Of a stretch of 55,415 nt of DNA, positions 15,750-23,434 are shown piece after piece; position 1 is the stretch's first letter, and each line of letters starts with the position of its first letter. Source of the stretch: DSNY01 sp964539745 (GTDB taxonomy: Bacteria > Pseudomonadota > Gammaproteobacteria > Burkholderiales > Burkholderiaceae_F); the NCBI GenBank assembly GCA_964539745.1, contig CAZIJU010000013.1, forward strand, positions 1 through 55,415, in the 5' to 3' direction. Position numbers and translations under genes: made by a program. The notes beneath the pieces were generated by a model, which searched no databases, was not told the DNA's origin, and saw only the letters and a program-made list of their open reading frames with translations.

Positions 15750-16628
15750 GTGCACTCCGTCAACAGCATCGTCAGCGACAGAATCCTGATGACCGCGTTC
15801 GCCGTCTCGCTGGGACTGCATGCGACCGCGCTGGCGATCCGTTTCGTCGATCCGGAATTTCTGCGCGTACGTTCGACCGATCCGCCGCTAGAGATCATCC
15901 TGGTCAACGCGCGCAGCGAAGTTCGGCCGCCGAGTCCAGACGCGCTCGCGCAGGCCAACCTCGACGGTGGCGGCGCCAACGACGCCGGGCGGCGCACTTC
16001 GCCGCTGCCGAGTGCGTTCGAGATGCGCGACGGCGATACGCTGGATGCCGCGCGCCGCGCGGTGCAGCAGCTCGAAGAGGAACAGAAGAAGCTGCTCGCG
16101 CAGCTCGAACGCGGCGAACTCGCACAGCCCACGCCACTTAGCGAGTCCCGACCCGCCGCCGACACCGGTTCGGTCGAGCAGGTCGCGCGCCAGCTCGCGC
16201 GCATGCAGGCCGAAATCGCGAAGCAGATCTCCGACTACCAGAAGCGGCCGCGACGTCATCACTTCATGCCGAGCACCTCCGAGTACCGTTTCGCGCGCTA
16301 CGTCGAGGACTGGCGGGCGCGCGTCGAGAAGATCGGCAACGAACACTATCCGGAGGAAGCGCGCGGCAAGATCTACGGCGCGCTGCGCATGACCGTGGCG
16401 ATACGCAAGGACGGCACGGTGGCGGAGGCGACGATCGAGGAATCGTCTGGCGCGCCGGTGCTCGACCGCGCGGCCCGGCGTATCGTCAAGCTCGCTGCGC
16501 CGTATCCGCCGTTTCCGCCGGATATTGCGCGCGACACGGATATCCTGGAAATTACGCGGACCTGGATCTTCACCAACGATCAGCTCGCAACCAAGAGCGA
16601 TGCGTCAACCCGTCAAGCGCAACCATGA
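15750..16628 (+). CDS. TonB-like energy transducer protein
   Basis: A roughly 292-residue protein with an N-terminal transmembrane anchor (LMTAFAVSLGLHATALAIRF), a charged coiled-coil-like middle (RRAVQQLEEEQKKLLAQLER and VARQLARMQAEIAKQISDYQ) and a C-terminal TonB domain (YPEEARGKIYGALRMTVAI, GTVAEATIEESSGAPVLDRA). TonB proteins carry inner-membrane proton-motive energy to outer-membrane receptors; no ExbB/ExbD genes are in the window. The start is uncertain. The GTG at 15750 leaves a short cytoplasmic tail (SVNSIVSDR) like that of relatives; an ATG at 15789 is the alternative. It overlaps aroE by 4 bases. Confidence 0.82.
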   Translation: MHSVNSIVSDRILMTAFAVSLGLHATALAIRFVDPEFLRVRSTDPPLEIILVNARSEVRPPSPDALAQANLDGGGANDAGRRTSPLPSAFEMRDGDTLDAARRAVQQLEEEQKKLLAQLERGELAQPTPLSESRPAADTGSVEQVARQLARMQAEIAKQISDYQKRPRRHHFMPSTSEYRFARYVEDWRARVEKIGNEHYPEEARGKIYGALRMTVAIRKDGTVAEATIEESSGAPVLDRAARRIVKLAAPYPPFPPDIARDTDILEITRTWIFTNDQLATKSDASTRQAQP

Positions 16629-17482
16629 GCCGCGAGCCGAAGATCGACAAGTACGCCGTGGTCGGCAACCCGATCGCGCATAGCCGCTCGCCCGAGATCC
16701 ATCGGCTGTTCGCGAAGCAGACCCGACAATCGATCAGCTACGAAAAGCTCGAAGCGCCGCTGGACGGCTTCGAGGAATTTGCGCTTGGGCTGCGCGACGC
16801 CGGCTATCTCGGCCTGAACGTGACGATCCCGTTCAAGATCGATGCCGCCAAGCTCGCCGATGACCTGACGCCCAGGGCGCGGCTCGCAGGCGCGGTCAAC
16901 ACGCTGAAGTTCGACGGTGACGCGATCCTCGGCGACAACACCGACGGCATCGGCTTCGTGCGCGACGTCACGCAGCGGCTGAAGTTCAAGCTTGCCGGCT
17001 CGTGCATCCTGATCCTGGGCGCAGGCGGCGGCGTACGAGGGCTGATCGGTGCGCTGCTCGAACAGAAGCCCAAGTGGATCGCGGTGGCCAACCGCACGCA
17101 CGGCCGGGCGCAGGAACTTGCCGACGAATTCGGCATCGAGGCGATCCACTTCGACGAAGTACCGGCCGAGCACTTCGACATCGTGATCAACGGCACCGCG
17201 ACCAGCCTGAACCACGCAACACCCGCGATCGACCCTGAAACGTTCGACGATTGCACGCTTGCCTACGATCTGGTCTACGCGCCCGAGCCCACGCCCTTCA
17301 TGCAGTTGGCGAAGTCGGGCGGGGCCAAGACGGTCTCCGACGGCCTCGGCATGTTGATCGAGCAGGCAGCCGAATCGTTCTACGTATGGCGCGGCGTCCG
17401 GCCTTCGACCGCGCCCGTGTACAAGGAGATGCGGCGCCTTCTCGAGGAAGAGGCGCGCAGCGCCGCGACCGCGGCGCGATGA
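16625..17482 (+). CDS. aroE: Shikimate dehydrogenase
   Basis: AroE reduces 3-dehydroshikimate to shikimate with NADPH. The 285 residues match the family. Visible are VVGNPIAHSRSPEIH (substrate binding), LNVTIPFK with the catalytic Lys, DNTDGIGF, the dinucleotide motif ILGAGGGVRGL (about residues 129-139) and the NRTHGRA segment. The C-terminal GLGMLIEQAAESF is typical. Its ATGA overlaps with both the preceding TonB-like gene and the following mtgA indicate one transcription unit. It is the second shikimate-pathway gene in the window (with aroQ). Confidence 0.96.
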   Translation: MSREPKIDKYAVVGNPIAHSRSPEIHRLFAKQTRQSISYEKLEAPLDGFEEFALGLRDAGYLGLNVTIPFKIDAAKLADDLTPRARLAGAVNTLKFDGDAILGDNTDGIGFVRDVTQRLKFKLAGSCILILGAGGGVRGLIGALLEQKPKWIAVANRTHGRAQELADEFGIEAIHFDEVPAEHFDIVINGTATSLNHATPAIDPETFDDCTLAYDLVYAPEPTPFMQLAKSGGAKTVSDGLGMLIEQAAESFYVWRGVRPSTAPVYKEMRRLLEEEARSAATAAR

Positions 17483-18183
17483 ACCCATCGCGGTTCGTCG
17501 TCCGCTGGGTCGGGCGACTGGTGCTGCTTGCGGTGATGGCGTTGGCCGTCGTGCAGCTTTGGTACTTCGCGTGGATCGCGTACTGGCGCTGGGAGAATCC
17601 GGGCGAAACGGCGTTCATGCGGCGCGAACTCGCTCGGCTGCAGCAGAAAAATCCGAACGCGCAACTTCGGCATCAGTGGGTTTCGTACGCGCGCATCTCG
17701 GACAACCTGAAGCGCGCCGTGATCGCGGCCGAGGACGCACGCTTCACGCAACACGAAGGTGTGGACTGGGACGCGATCGAAAAGGCGTACGAGGACAACA
17801 TCAGGCGCGGCCGCCGTGCCCGGGGCGGGTCGACGATCTCGCAGCAGCTCGCAAAGAACCTGTTCCTGTCGAGCGAAAAGAGCTACGTGCGCAAGGCGCA
17901 GGAACTGCTGCTCACCTACATGATCGAGTTCGCGTGGGACAAGCGGCGCATCCTGGAGGTCTACCTGAACGTCGTCGAGTGGGGTGAAGGCGTGTTCGGC
18001 GCAGAGGCTTCTGCGCGTTTCTACTACGGTATCCCGGCGGCGCAGCTCGCACCCGAGCAGGCGGCGCGGCTGGCCGCCTTTTTGCCGAACCCGAAGCGTT
18101 ACGGCCGCATTCGCAGCGGGCCGTTCCTCGACCGCCGGACTGGGGACATCCTTCGCCATCTCTACAGCGTGCCGATTCCCTGA
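17479..18183 (+). CDS. mtgA: Monofunctional biosynthetic peptidoglycan transglycosylase
   Basis: MtgA polymerises lipid II into glycan strands at the inner membrane. The 234-residue protein has an N-terminal transmembrane helix (VGRLVLLAVMALAVVQLWYF). The GT51 domain follows, with AVIAAEDARFTQHEGVDWDA (catalytic Glu), RGGSTISQQLAKNLFLS, KAQELLLTYMIE and VYLNVVEWGEGVFGAEAS. Start overlaps the aroE stop by 4 bases, an arrangement (aroE–mtgA) common in betaproteobacteria. Confidence 0.96.
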   Translation: MNPSRFVVRWVGRLVLLAVMALAVVQLWYFAWIAYWRWENPGETAFMRRELARLQQKNPNAQLRHQWVSYARISDNLKRAVIAAEDARFTQHEGVDWDAIEKAYEDNIRRGRRARGGSTISQQLAKNLFLSSEKSYVRKAQELLLTYMIEFAWDKRRILEVYLNVVEWGEGVFGAEASARFYYGIPAAQLAPEQAARLAAFLPNPKRYGRIRSGPFLDRRTGDILRHLYSVPIP

Positions 18184-18200
18184 TTCGCGAGGGCGGCGCC

Positions 18201-18206
18201 TACAAT
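18201..18206 (+). promoter_or_regulatory. Candidate -10 element (TACAAT) immediately upstream of mgtE
   Basis: GCCTACAATCGC ends 10 bases before the mgtE ATG. If it is a real -10, transcription would begin only a few bases before the start codon, giving an almost leaderless mRNA. No matching -35 is clear. Confidence 0.35.
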
Positions 18207-18216
18207 CGCGCCGGCC

Positions 18217-19713
18217 ATGAGCGAAATCGAAACACCGGTTCAGACGCACGCCACCACCGCCGTGCCCACGCGCGACCCCGAGGAGGCGCAGCGCGCGCTC
18301 GTGCGCGTACAGGCGCTGCTCGATAAACAGCGCCGCGTCGAGTCGCTCGTGCACCGCGAATCCGCGCCGGCCGAGGACAAGAAGGCGCTGGTCGAAAGCC
18401 TGGTGCATCGCCAGCACTTGAACGAGCTGAAGGCGATCCTCGACCGACTGCATCCGGCCGATATCGCCTACATCCTCGAGGCGTTGCCGCGCGACGACCG
18501 GCTCATCGTCTGGGACGCGGTCAAGGCCGAGCGCGACGGCGAGATCCTGCTCGAGGTATCCGACGCGGTTCGCGAAACGCTGATCGCGTCGATGGACCGC
18601 GAGGAGCTGGTCGACGCGGTCGAGACGCTCGAAACCGACGAGATCGCCGACCTTGCGGACGACCTTCCTGCCGACGTCGTCGAGGAAGTCAAGCAGGGCC
18701 TGACCAACGAGGAACGCGCGCAGCTGCGCGCGGCGATGTCCTACCCAGAGGACTCGGTTGGTGCGCGGATGGATTTCGAGCTGGTGTCGATCCGCGACGA
18801 CGTGACGCTCGAGGTGGTGTTGCGGTACCTGCGACGCTTCGATGCGCTGCCCGACCATACCGATCAGGTGTTCGTCGTCGACCGCGACGGCGTGCTGAAG
18901 GGTGCACTGCCGCTGGACCGGCTGCTGATCAACGAGCCCGAGACACGCGTCGCCGACGTCATGAAGACCGACATTCTCACGCTCGCGCCGATGGACGACA
19001 TCGGCGAGGCGGCGCAGGCGTTCGAGCGCTACGACTTGGTATCCGCGCCGGTGGTCGACGCCAACGGCCGGCTGATCGGCCGGCTGACGGTCGACGAGGT
19101 CGTTGACGTGATCCGGGAGCAGAGCGAGGAACGCGATCTGGCGAACGCCGGCTTGCGCGAGGAAGAAGATCTTTTTTCCTCGGTCTGGAAATCGGCCAAG
19201 AACCGGTGGCTGTGGCTGGGGATCAATATGGTGACCGCGTTCTTCGCCAGCCGCGTCATCAGCGCGTTCGAGGACACGATCGAGCGCGTGGTCGCGTTGG
19301 CGGCGCTGATGCCGATCGTCGCGGGCATCGCCGGCAACTCCGGCAACCAGACCTTGACCTTGCTCGTCCGTTCCATCGCTCTTGGACAGGTCACCGGCGC
19401 CAATGCGCGGCGTCTGATTTACAAGGAAATCGGCGTGGCCTTCGCGAACGGCGTGGTTTGGGGCGGGGTCGCGGGCCTGTTTGCGTACCTGCTGTATCTG
19501 GATTCGCCGCAAGCCGTGAAGCTCGGGCTCGTGATGTTTCTCGCGATGGTGCTGAACATGCTGGTCGGCGCGCTGGTCGGGCTGGCGGTACCGCTCGCGT
19601 TGCGCGCGCTGGGACGCGACCCGGCGATCGGTGGATCGGTGCTGCTGACCTTCACGACCGATTCGGGCGGGTTCTTCATCTTTCTCGGACTGGCCACGCT
19701 GTTTTTCCGGTAG
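18217..19713 (+). CDS. mgtE: Magnesium transporter MgtE
   Basis: A 498-residue Mg2+ channel/transporter of the inner membrane. The order is the acidic N-terminal superhelical domain (about 40-165, with HPADIAYILEALP), two CBS domains (about 170-300, MKTDILTLAPMDDIGEAAQA), a connecting helix, and five transmembrane helices (about 325-498). MPIVAGIAGNSGNQTLTLLVR is the conserved pore-helix signature and TDSGGFFIFLGLA the last helix. In known MgtE proteins, cytoplasmic Mg2+ bound between the N and CBS domains closes the pore. The gene ends directly against the convergent KTSC gene with no spacer. Confidence 0.95.
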   Translation: MSEIETPVQTHATTAVPTRDPEEAQRALVRVQALLDKQRRVESLVHRESAPAEDKKALVESLVHRQHLNELKAILDRLHPADIAYILEALPRDDRLIVWDAVKAERDGEILLEVSDAVRETLIASMDREELVDAVETLETDEIADLADDLPADVVEEVKQGLTNEERAQLRAAMSYPEDSVGARMDFELVSIRDDVTLEVVLRYLRRFDALPDHTDQVFVVDRDGVLKGALPLDRLLINEPETRVADVMKTDILTLAPMDDIGEAAQAFERYDLVSAPVVDANGRLIGRLTVDEVVDVIREQSEERDLANAGLREEEDLFSSVWKSAKNRWLWLGINMVTAFFASRVISAFEDTIERVVALAALMPIVAGIAGNSGNQTLTLLVRSIALGQVTGANARRLIYKEIGVAFANGVVWGGVAGLFAYLLYLDSPQAVKLGLVMFLAMVLNMLVGALVGLAVPLALRALGRDPAIGGSVLLTFTTDSGGFFIFLGLATLFFR

Positions 19714-19932
19714 TCACTTGATGCGCCGGATCGTGAACTCGTCCTGGATCGTGTCCTTGTAGACGCTGGCGGGCGAAGCGCTGGCGAGGAAGCGCCGCGC
19801 GATTTCCTCGCCGACGGCGGTGTGCTGGACGATCGAACCGTTGTCGAATTCGATCTCGAGGACACGGTTCGCCCGGTCGTAGCCCGCCGACTTGATGCCG
19901 CCGCGGCGGATCGGCTTGCGCTCGATCGTCAT
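19714..19932 (-). CDS. KTSC domain-containing small protein
   Basis: A 72-residue protein, MTIERKPIRRGGIKSAGYD..., with the KTSC-like pattern IKSAGYD, VLEIEFDNGSIVQH, FLASASPASVYKDTI. Despite the name, the KTSC motif reads IKSAGYD here. The family is small, found alone or beside lysyl-tRNA synthetase-like proteins, with no settled function. Its 5' side is disrupted: an IS110-type element ends about 10 bases upstream. The only good Shine-Dalgarno-like sequence (GGGAGGTG) is part of the IS end and directs first to an ATG followed at once by TAA, 11 bases upstream of the assigned ATG. An alternative in-frame start at 19965 lies inside the IS end. Confidence 0.7.
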   Translation of the reverse strand: MTIERKPIRRGGIKSAGYDRANRVLEIEFDNGSIVQHTAVGEEIARRFLASASPASVYKDTIQDEFTIRRIK

Positions 19933-19942
19933 CGCGTTCTTA

Positions 19943-21438
19943 CATGGACACCTCCCGTGTGGCAAGCGAGTTTCTGAAGCTCTGACTTGGCGGATACGGC
20001 TGCGGTCTTACATCCGGCCTTGGGGTGCGACCGGCACGAGCCCGTCGCTGGCCTTGATGGTCATTCGCGAGGCCGGTGCTCATCTCCTGCGGCGGGGTTT
20101 GCACGAGGCGTCCCCCAGCACGCGATCCAGCTTTGCCCGGCCCGCGGTCCGACCGCTTTGCCATCACTTCATCGACTCGACTGGCGCACTCTTTGCGGCG
20201 TCCACTCCTGTTGGTTGGGTTGATCTACGCGGCCGCTTGCGCGGACGCACTGCCGGGCCTGACGCTTTGCCAGTCCCGCTGATACGTGCGGCCATGGGCC
20301 ACCAGCGCCCAGGCCGTGCGTGCCATCTTGTTGGCCAGCGCCACCACCGCCACGTTCGGCGGGCGGCGCGCCAGCAACTGCTCGAGCCACTTGGGCTTGT
20401 CCTTGGCGTGTTCGATCACCGAGCGTGCGCCGTGGATCAGCAGCGTGCGCAGGTAAGGGTCGCCGCGCTTGCTCAGCTGGCCCACGCGCACCTTGCCGCC
20501 GGTGCCCGTGTGCGCCGGCACCAGCCCGATGCTGGCGGAGAACTCGCGCCCCGAGCGCCAAGCCCGCCCGTCGCCCAGCGTGGCCGCCAGCGCCGTGGCA
20601 CCCAGCACCCCGATGCCCGGCACCTGCTCGAGTCGACGCGCCGCCGGCCACTGCTGCCGCAGGGCCGCAATCGCGCGCTCGAGCTGCTCGATGCACTGGC
20701 CGATGTGTTCGAGCATCTGCAACCGCCCGTCCACGAGCGCACGCATCGCAAGCGGCAACTGCTCGTCGATGGCCGCGCGCTGCTCGGCCAGCGCCTTCAA
20801 GCCGGCCCTGCGCCCGCCGCGCAGCACCACGCCAAACTCGTACAGCAGCCCGCGCAGGCTGTTGACCGTGGCCGTGCGCACGCTCATCCAGTGCTGCCGC
20901 GCACGGTGCAGCGCCAGCACCGCCTGCTGCTCGACGCTTTTCTGGGGTACGCGGCGGATGTCGCTTTGCTGCGCGGCCAGCCAGATCGCCCGCGCGTCGG
21001 CCGCGTCATCCTTGTTGCCGCGCACGAACGCGCGCACCTGCGCCGCCGGCAGCAGCTCGACCTGGTGCCCCAGGGCGGTCAACACCCGCGCCCAGTGGTG
21101 CGCGCTGCCGCACGCTTCCATCGCGATGCGCACCGGCTGCAGCTGGGCAAAGTACGCCGCCAGCTTGGCGCGCGCCAGCTTCTTGCGGCCAATCTCGCCC
21201 GTGTGCGCATCAACCCAGTGCAGCTGCATCACGTCCTTTGCAATGTCCAAACCGTACGTCGTACGATCCATTCGGGGCCTCCGTCAGCAAAGTTCCACAG
21301 CAGAACTTCACTTTGGCACTCGATGCCGCGCGACGCCAGGCCCCACCCGCGCCGCGGCCCGCCATCTCCTCGGTCCGCAGCCTTCAGCTGCCCGTCGCGT
21401 CAATCCGGCGTCGATTCAATCGGGGGGAGGTGTCCATG
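19943..21438. mobile_element. IS110-family (IS1111-like) insertion sequence
   Basis: A 14-bp inverted repeat CATGGACACCTCCC at 19943-19956 is matched by GGGAGGTGTCCATG at 21425-21438. Between them lies one IS110-type transposase on the minus strand. IS1111-group members of IS110 are known for subterminal inverted repeats and a size near 1.5 kb, as here; true ends are probably a few bases outside the repeats. No target duplication is expected or seen. About 268 noncoding bases lie downstream of the transposase and about 150 upstream. The element separates ubiD from the KTSC gene; both are on the minus strand and seem intact. Confidence 0.8.
20225..21271 (-). CDS. IS110 family transposase
   Basis: A 348-residue DEDD transposase/recombinase. 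The N-terminal RuvC-like domain begins TYGLDIAKDVMQLHWVD (first Asp). AMEACGSAHHWAR carries the Glu, and DDAADARAIWLAA the two later Asp residues. After a coiled-coil region comes the Transposase_20 domain, with VPGIGVLGATALAATLGD and FSASIGLVPAHTGTGGKVR; the family's catalytic Ser lies in the FSASIGLVP block. All key residues are present and the frame is open, so it may be active. Recent work shows IS110-type recombinases use an element-encoded structured guide (bridge/seeker) RNA. Confidence 0.95.
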   Translation of the reverse strand: MDRTTYGLDIAKDVMQLHWVDAHTGEIGRKKLARAKLAAYFAQLQPVRIAMEACGSAHHWARVLTALGHQVELLPAAQVRAFVRGNKDDAADARAIWLAAQQSDIRRVPQKSVEQQAVLALHRARQHWMSVRTATVNSLRGLLYEFGVVLRGGRRAGLKALAEQRAAIDEQLPLAMRALVDGRLQMLEHIGQCIEQLERAIAALRQQWPAARRLEQVPGIGVLGATALAATLGDGRAWRSGREFSASIGLVPAHTGTGGKVRVGQLSKRGDPYLRTLLIHGARSVIEHAKDKPKWLEQLLARRPPNVAVVALANKMARTAWALVAHGRTYQRDWQSVRPGSASAQAAA

Positions 21439-21445
21439 CCATCTC

Positions 21446-22957
21446 CTATAGCCCCAGCTCGTTCCAGATCGCATCGATCCGCGCCTTGACCGCCGCGTCC
21501 ATCGCGATCGGTCGGCCCCACGGCCGGGTCGTCTCGCCCGGCATCTTGTTCGTCGCGTCGATCCCCATCTTGCTGCCCAGACCCGCGACGGGGGAAGCGA
21601 AGTCGAGGTAGTCGATTGGCGTGTTGTCGACGAGCACCGTGTCGCGAATGGGGTCGACGCGGGTTGTGACCGCCCAGACGACGTCCTTCCAGTCGCGCGC
21701 GTTGACGTCATCATCGACGACGATGATGAACTTCGTGTACATGAACTGCCGCAGAAAGCTCCACACGCCGAACATGACCCGCCTGGCGTGTCCCGGATAC
21801 TGCTTGCGCATCGCGACGACCGCGATCCGGTAGCTGCAGCCTTCCGGGGGCAGGTAGAAGTCGACGATTTCCGGAAACGTCCGCCGCAGGATCGGCACGA
21901 AGACTTCATTCAGCGCCACGCCGAGGATCGCCGGCTCGTCGGGCGGCTTGCCGGTGTAGGTCGAGTGATAGATCGGATCGCGCCGCATCGTGATGCGCTC
22001 GACCGTGAACACCGGAAAGCGTTCGACCTCGTTGTAATAGCCGGTGTGGTCGCCGAAGGGACCTTCGAGCGCGGTCTCGTAGCCGGCGTTGGCCGCGCTG
22101 ATCTCGCCGCTGGCATTCGCCGGATCCGGAAGGATCGACCCTTCGAAAACGATCTCCGCGGCGGCCGGTACCTGCAGTTCGCTGCCGAGGCACTTCGTCA
22201 CCCGGGTCGGGCTGCCGCGCAGCAGCCCGGCGAACTGATATTCGGACAATGCGTCGGGCACGGGCGTGACCGCGCCTAGGATCGTCGCCGGATCCGCGCC
22301 GATTGCGACCGCGATCGGAAACGGCCGGCCCGGGTGAGCAAGCCGGTGATCGCGGAAGTCGAGCGCGCCACCCCGGTGCGCCAGCCAGCGCATGATGAGC
22401 TTGTTGCGGCCGATCACCTGCTGGCGGTAGATGCCCAGGTTCTGGCGGCGCTTGTGCGGCCCGCGAGTGACGACGAGCCCCCAAGTGATCAGCGGGCCCG
22501 CGTCCCCGGGCCAGCAGGTCTGGATCGGGAACCGTTCCAGGTCGACGTCGGTCCCTTCCCAGACGACCTCCTGGACCGGCGCACCGCGCACCGTCGTCGG
22601 CGCCATATCCCACAGCACGGCCTTCAACGTCGCGACCTTGCCCAGTGCATCCCTGAAGCCGCGCGGTGGCTCCGGCTCTTTGAGGGAAGCGAGCATTTCG
22701 CCGACGTCGCGCAACGCTGATACGGACTCGGCGCCCATCCCGAGGGCGACCCGCTGCGGCGTGCCGAACAGATTGCCCAGGACAAACATCGAGTGGCCGG
22801 CAACCCGTTCAAAGATCAACGCGGGTCCGCCCGCACGCAGAATTCGGTCGCAGATCTCGGTGATCTCTAGCCGTGGCGACACGATTGTTCGGACGCGACG
22901 TAGCTCGCCTGCCTGCTCGAGAAGGCCGATGAACTCCCTCAGGTCCGAGTATTTCAT
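21446..22957 (-). CDS. ubiD: UbiD family decarboxylase (4-hydroxy-3-polyprenylbenzoate decarboxylase)
   Basis: UbiD decarboxylates the polyprenyl-hydroxybenzoate intermediate of ubiquinone synthesis using prenylated FMN. The 503 residues match E. coli UbiD (497). Visible are MKYSDLREFIGLLEQAGELRR at the N-terminus, NLGIYRQQVIGRNKLIMRW, the active-site block LRGSPTRVTKC, EGPFGDHTGYYNEVERFPV (E of the E-R-E triad), and near the C-terminus VVDDDVNARDWKDVVWAV and PRPWGRPIA-like TRPWGRP. Its stop codon TAG lies only 7 bases from the IS inverted repeat. The flavin prenyltransferase gene ubiX is not in the window. Confidence 0.96.
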   Translation of the reverse strand: MKYSDLREFIGLLEQAGELRRVRTIVSPRLEITEICDRILRAGGPALIFERVAGHSMFVLGNLFGTPQRVALGMGAESVSALRDVGEMLASLKEPEPPRGFRDALGKVATLKAVLWDMAPTTVRGAPVQEVVWEGTDVDLERFPIQTCWPGDAGPLITWGLVVTRGPHKRRQNLGIYRQQVIGRNKLIMRWLAHRGGALDFRDHRLAHPGRPFPIAVAIGADPATILGAVTPVPDALSEYQFAGLLRGSPTRVTKCLGSELQVPAAAEIVFEGSILPDPANASGEISAANAGYETALEGPFGDHTGYYNEVERFPVFTVERITMRRDPIYHSTYTGKPPDEPAILGVALNEVFVPILRRTFPEIVDFYLPPEGCSYRIAVVAMRKQYPGHARRVMFGVWSFLRQFMYTKFIIVVDDDVNARDWKDVVWAVTTRVDPIRDTVLVDNTPIDYLDFASPVAGLGSKMGIDATNKMPGETTRPWGRPIAMDAAVKARIDAIWNELGL

Positions 22958-23203
22958 CTAGTTCGTTGCGACGCAGCAACTTCAGGCTGTATGAGCGTGC
23001 GCTCACTTAGATTGTGCATGATTACGACTAATGCATTGATTTAAAAAACGTTTTTCCGTCATTCCGGAAGCTGGCCCTTTGCCTCGCCGCACATGCCGCC
23101 TGTCCTTTGTCGAATCTTACGTCTTGCGGCGGGTTGACCGCGTACGCTGGATCCATAGAATTCGTGAAGCCGATAGGCAGTAAGCCGTCCCAAGAATCCG
23201 TCG
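22958..23203. other. Intergenic region between divergent ubiD and the transglycosylase gene
   Basis: No protein gene is supported. The part next to ubiD (about 23010-23065) is clearly AT-richer (TTTAAAAAACGTTTTTCC) and is the most likely place for divergent promoters, but no firm -35/-10 pair can be named. Confidence 0.4.
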
Positions 23204-23409
23204 CGAACCATAGCCGGCTTGGGGTGGACAGGTTCGAGGGGCCTCGGGCCCCTGGTTCGTGTTCTTTGAGGGCAACGCCCTTTCTAGAAGTCGACCTCTT
23301 GGCTCGTCGGGCAGACGGCAAGAGGCCGGTCGTACCGCCCCGGATGCGCGCGTGGGCCATCCGGGCGACGTTCCAACCTGTGAGTGACGACCCGCCAGCT
23401 TCGGGCTGG
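23204..23409 (+). promoter_or_regulatory. Highly structured 5' leader of the transglycosylase gene, possible RNA regulator
   Basis: Five hairpins follow one another: AGGGGCC-TCG-GGCCCCT (23237-23253), AGGGC-AAC-GCCCT (23269-23281, then TTC), CTCTTG...CAAGAG with inner CGTC/GACG (23296-23324), CCCGGATG...CATCCGGG (23339-23365) and CCAGC-TTCGG-GCTGG (23395-23409). GGTTCG occurs on both sides of the first hairpin (23231-23236, 23254-23259), and CGAACC (23204-23209) could pair with either copy. The last hairpin ends 25 bases before the ATG. I recognise no named riboswitch class or ncRNA. Confidence 0.5.
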
Positions 23410-23434
23410 GGCCGCTCAACATAAGGAGGCACGC

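Noticed and set aside
23221..23300. tRNA-like or 6S/SRP-like RNA in the transglycosylase leader
   Set aside because: GGTTCGAG resembles a T-loop, but no acceptor or anticodon arm fits, and I could not match the conserved sequences of 6S, SRP, RNase P or tmRNA.
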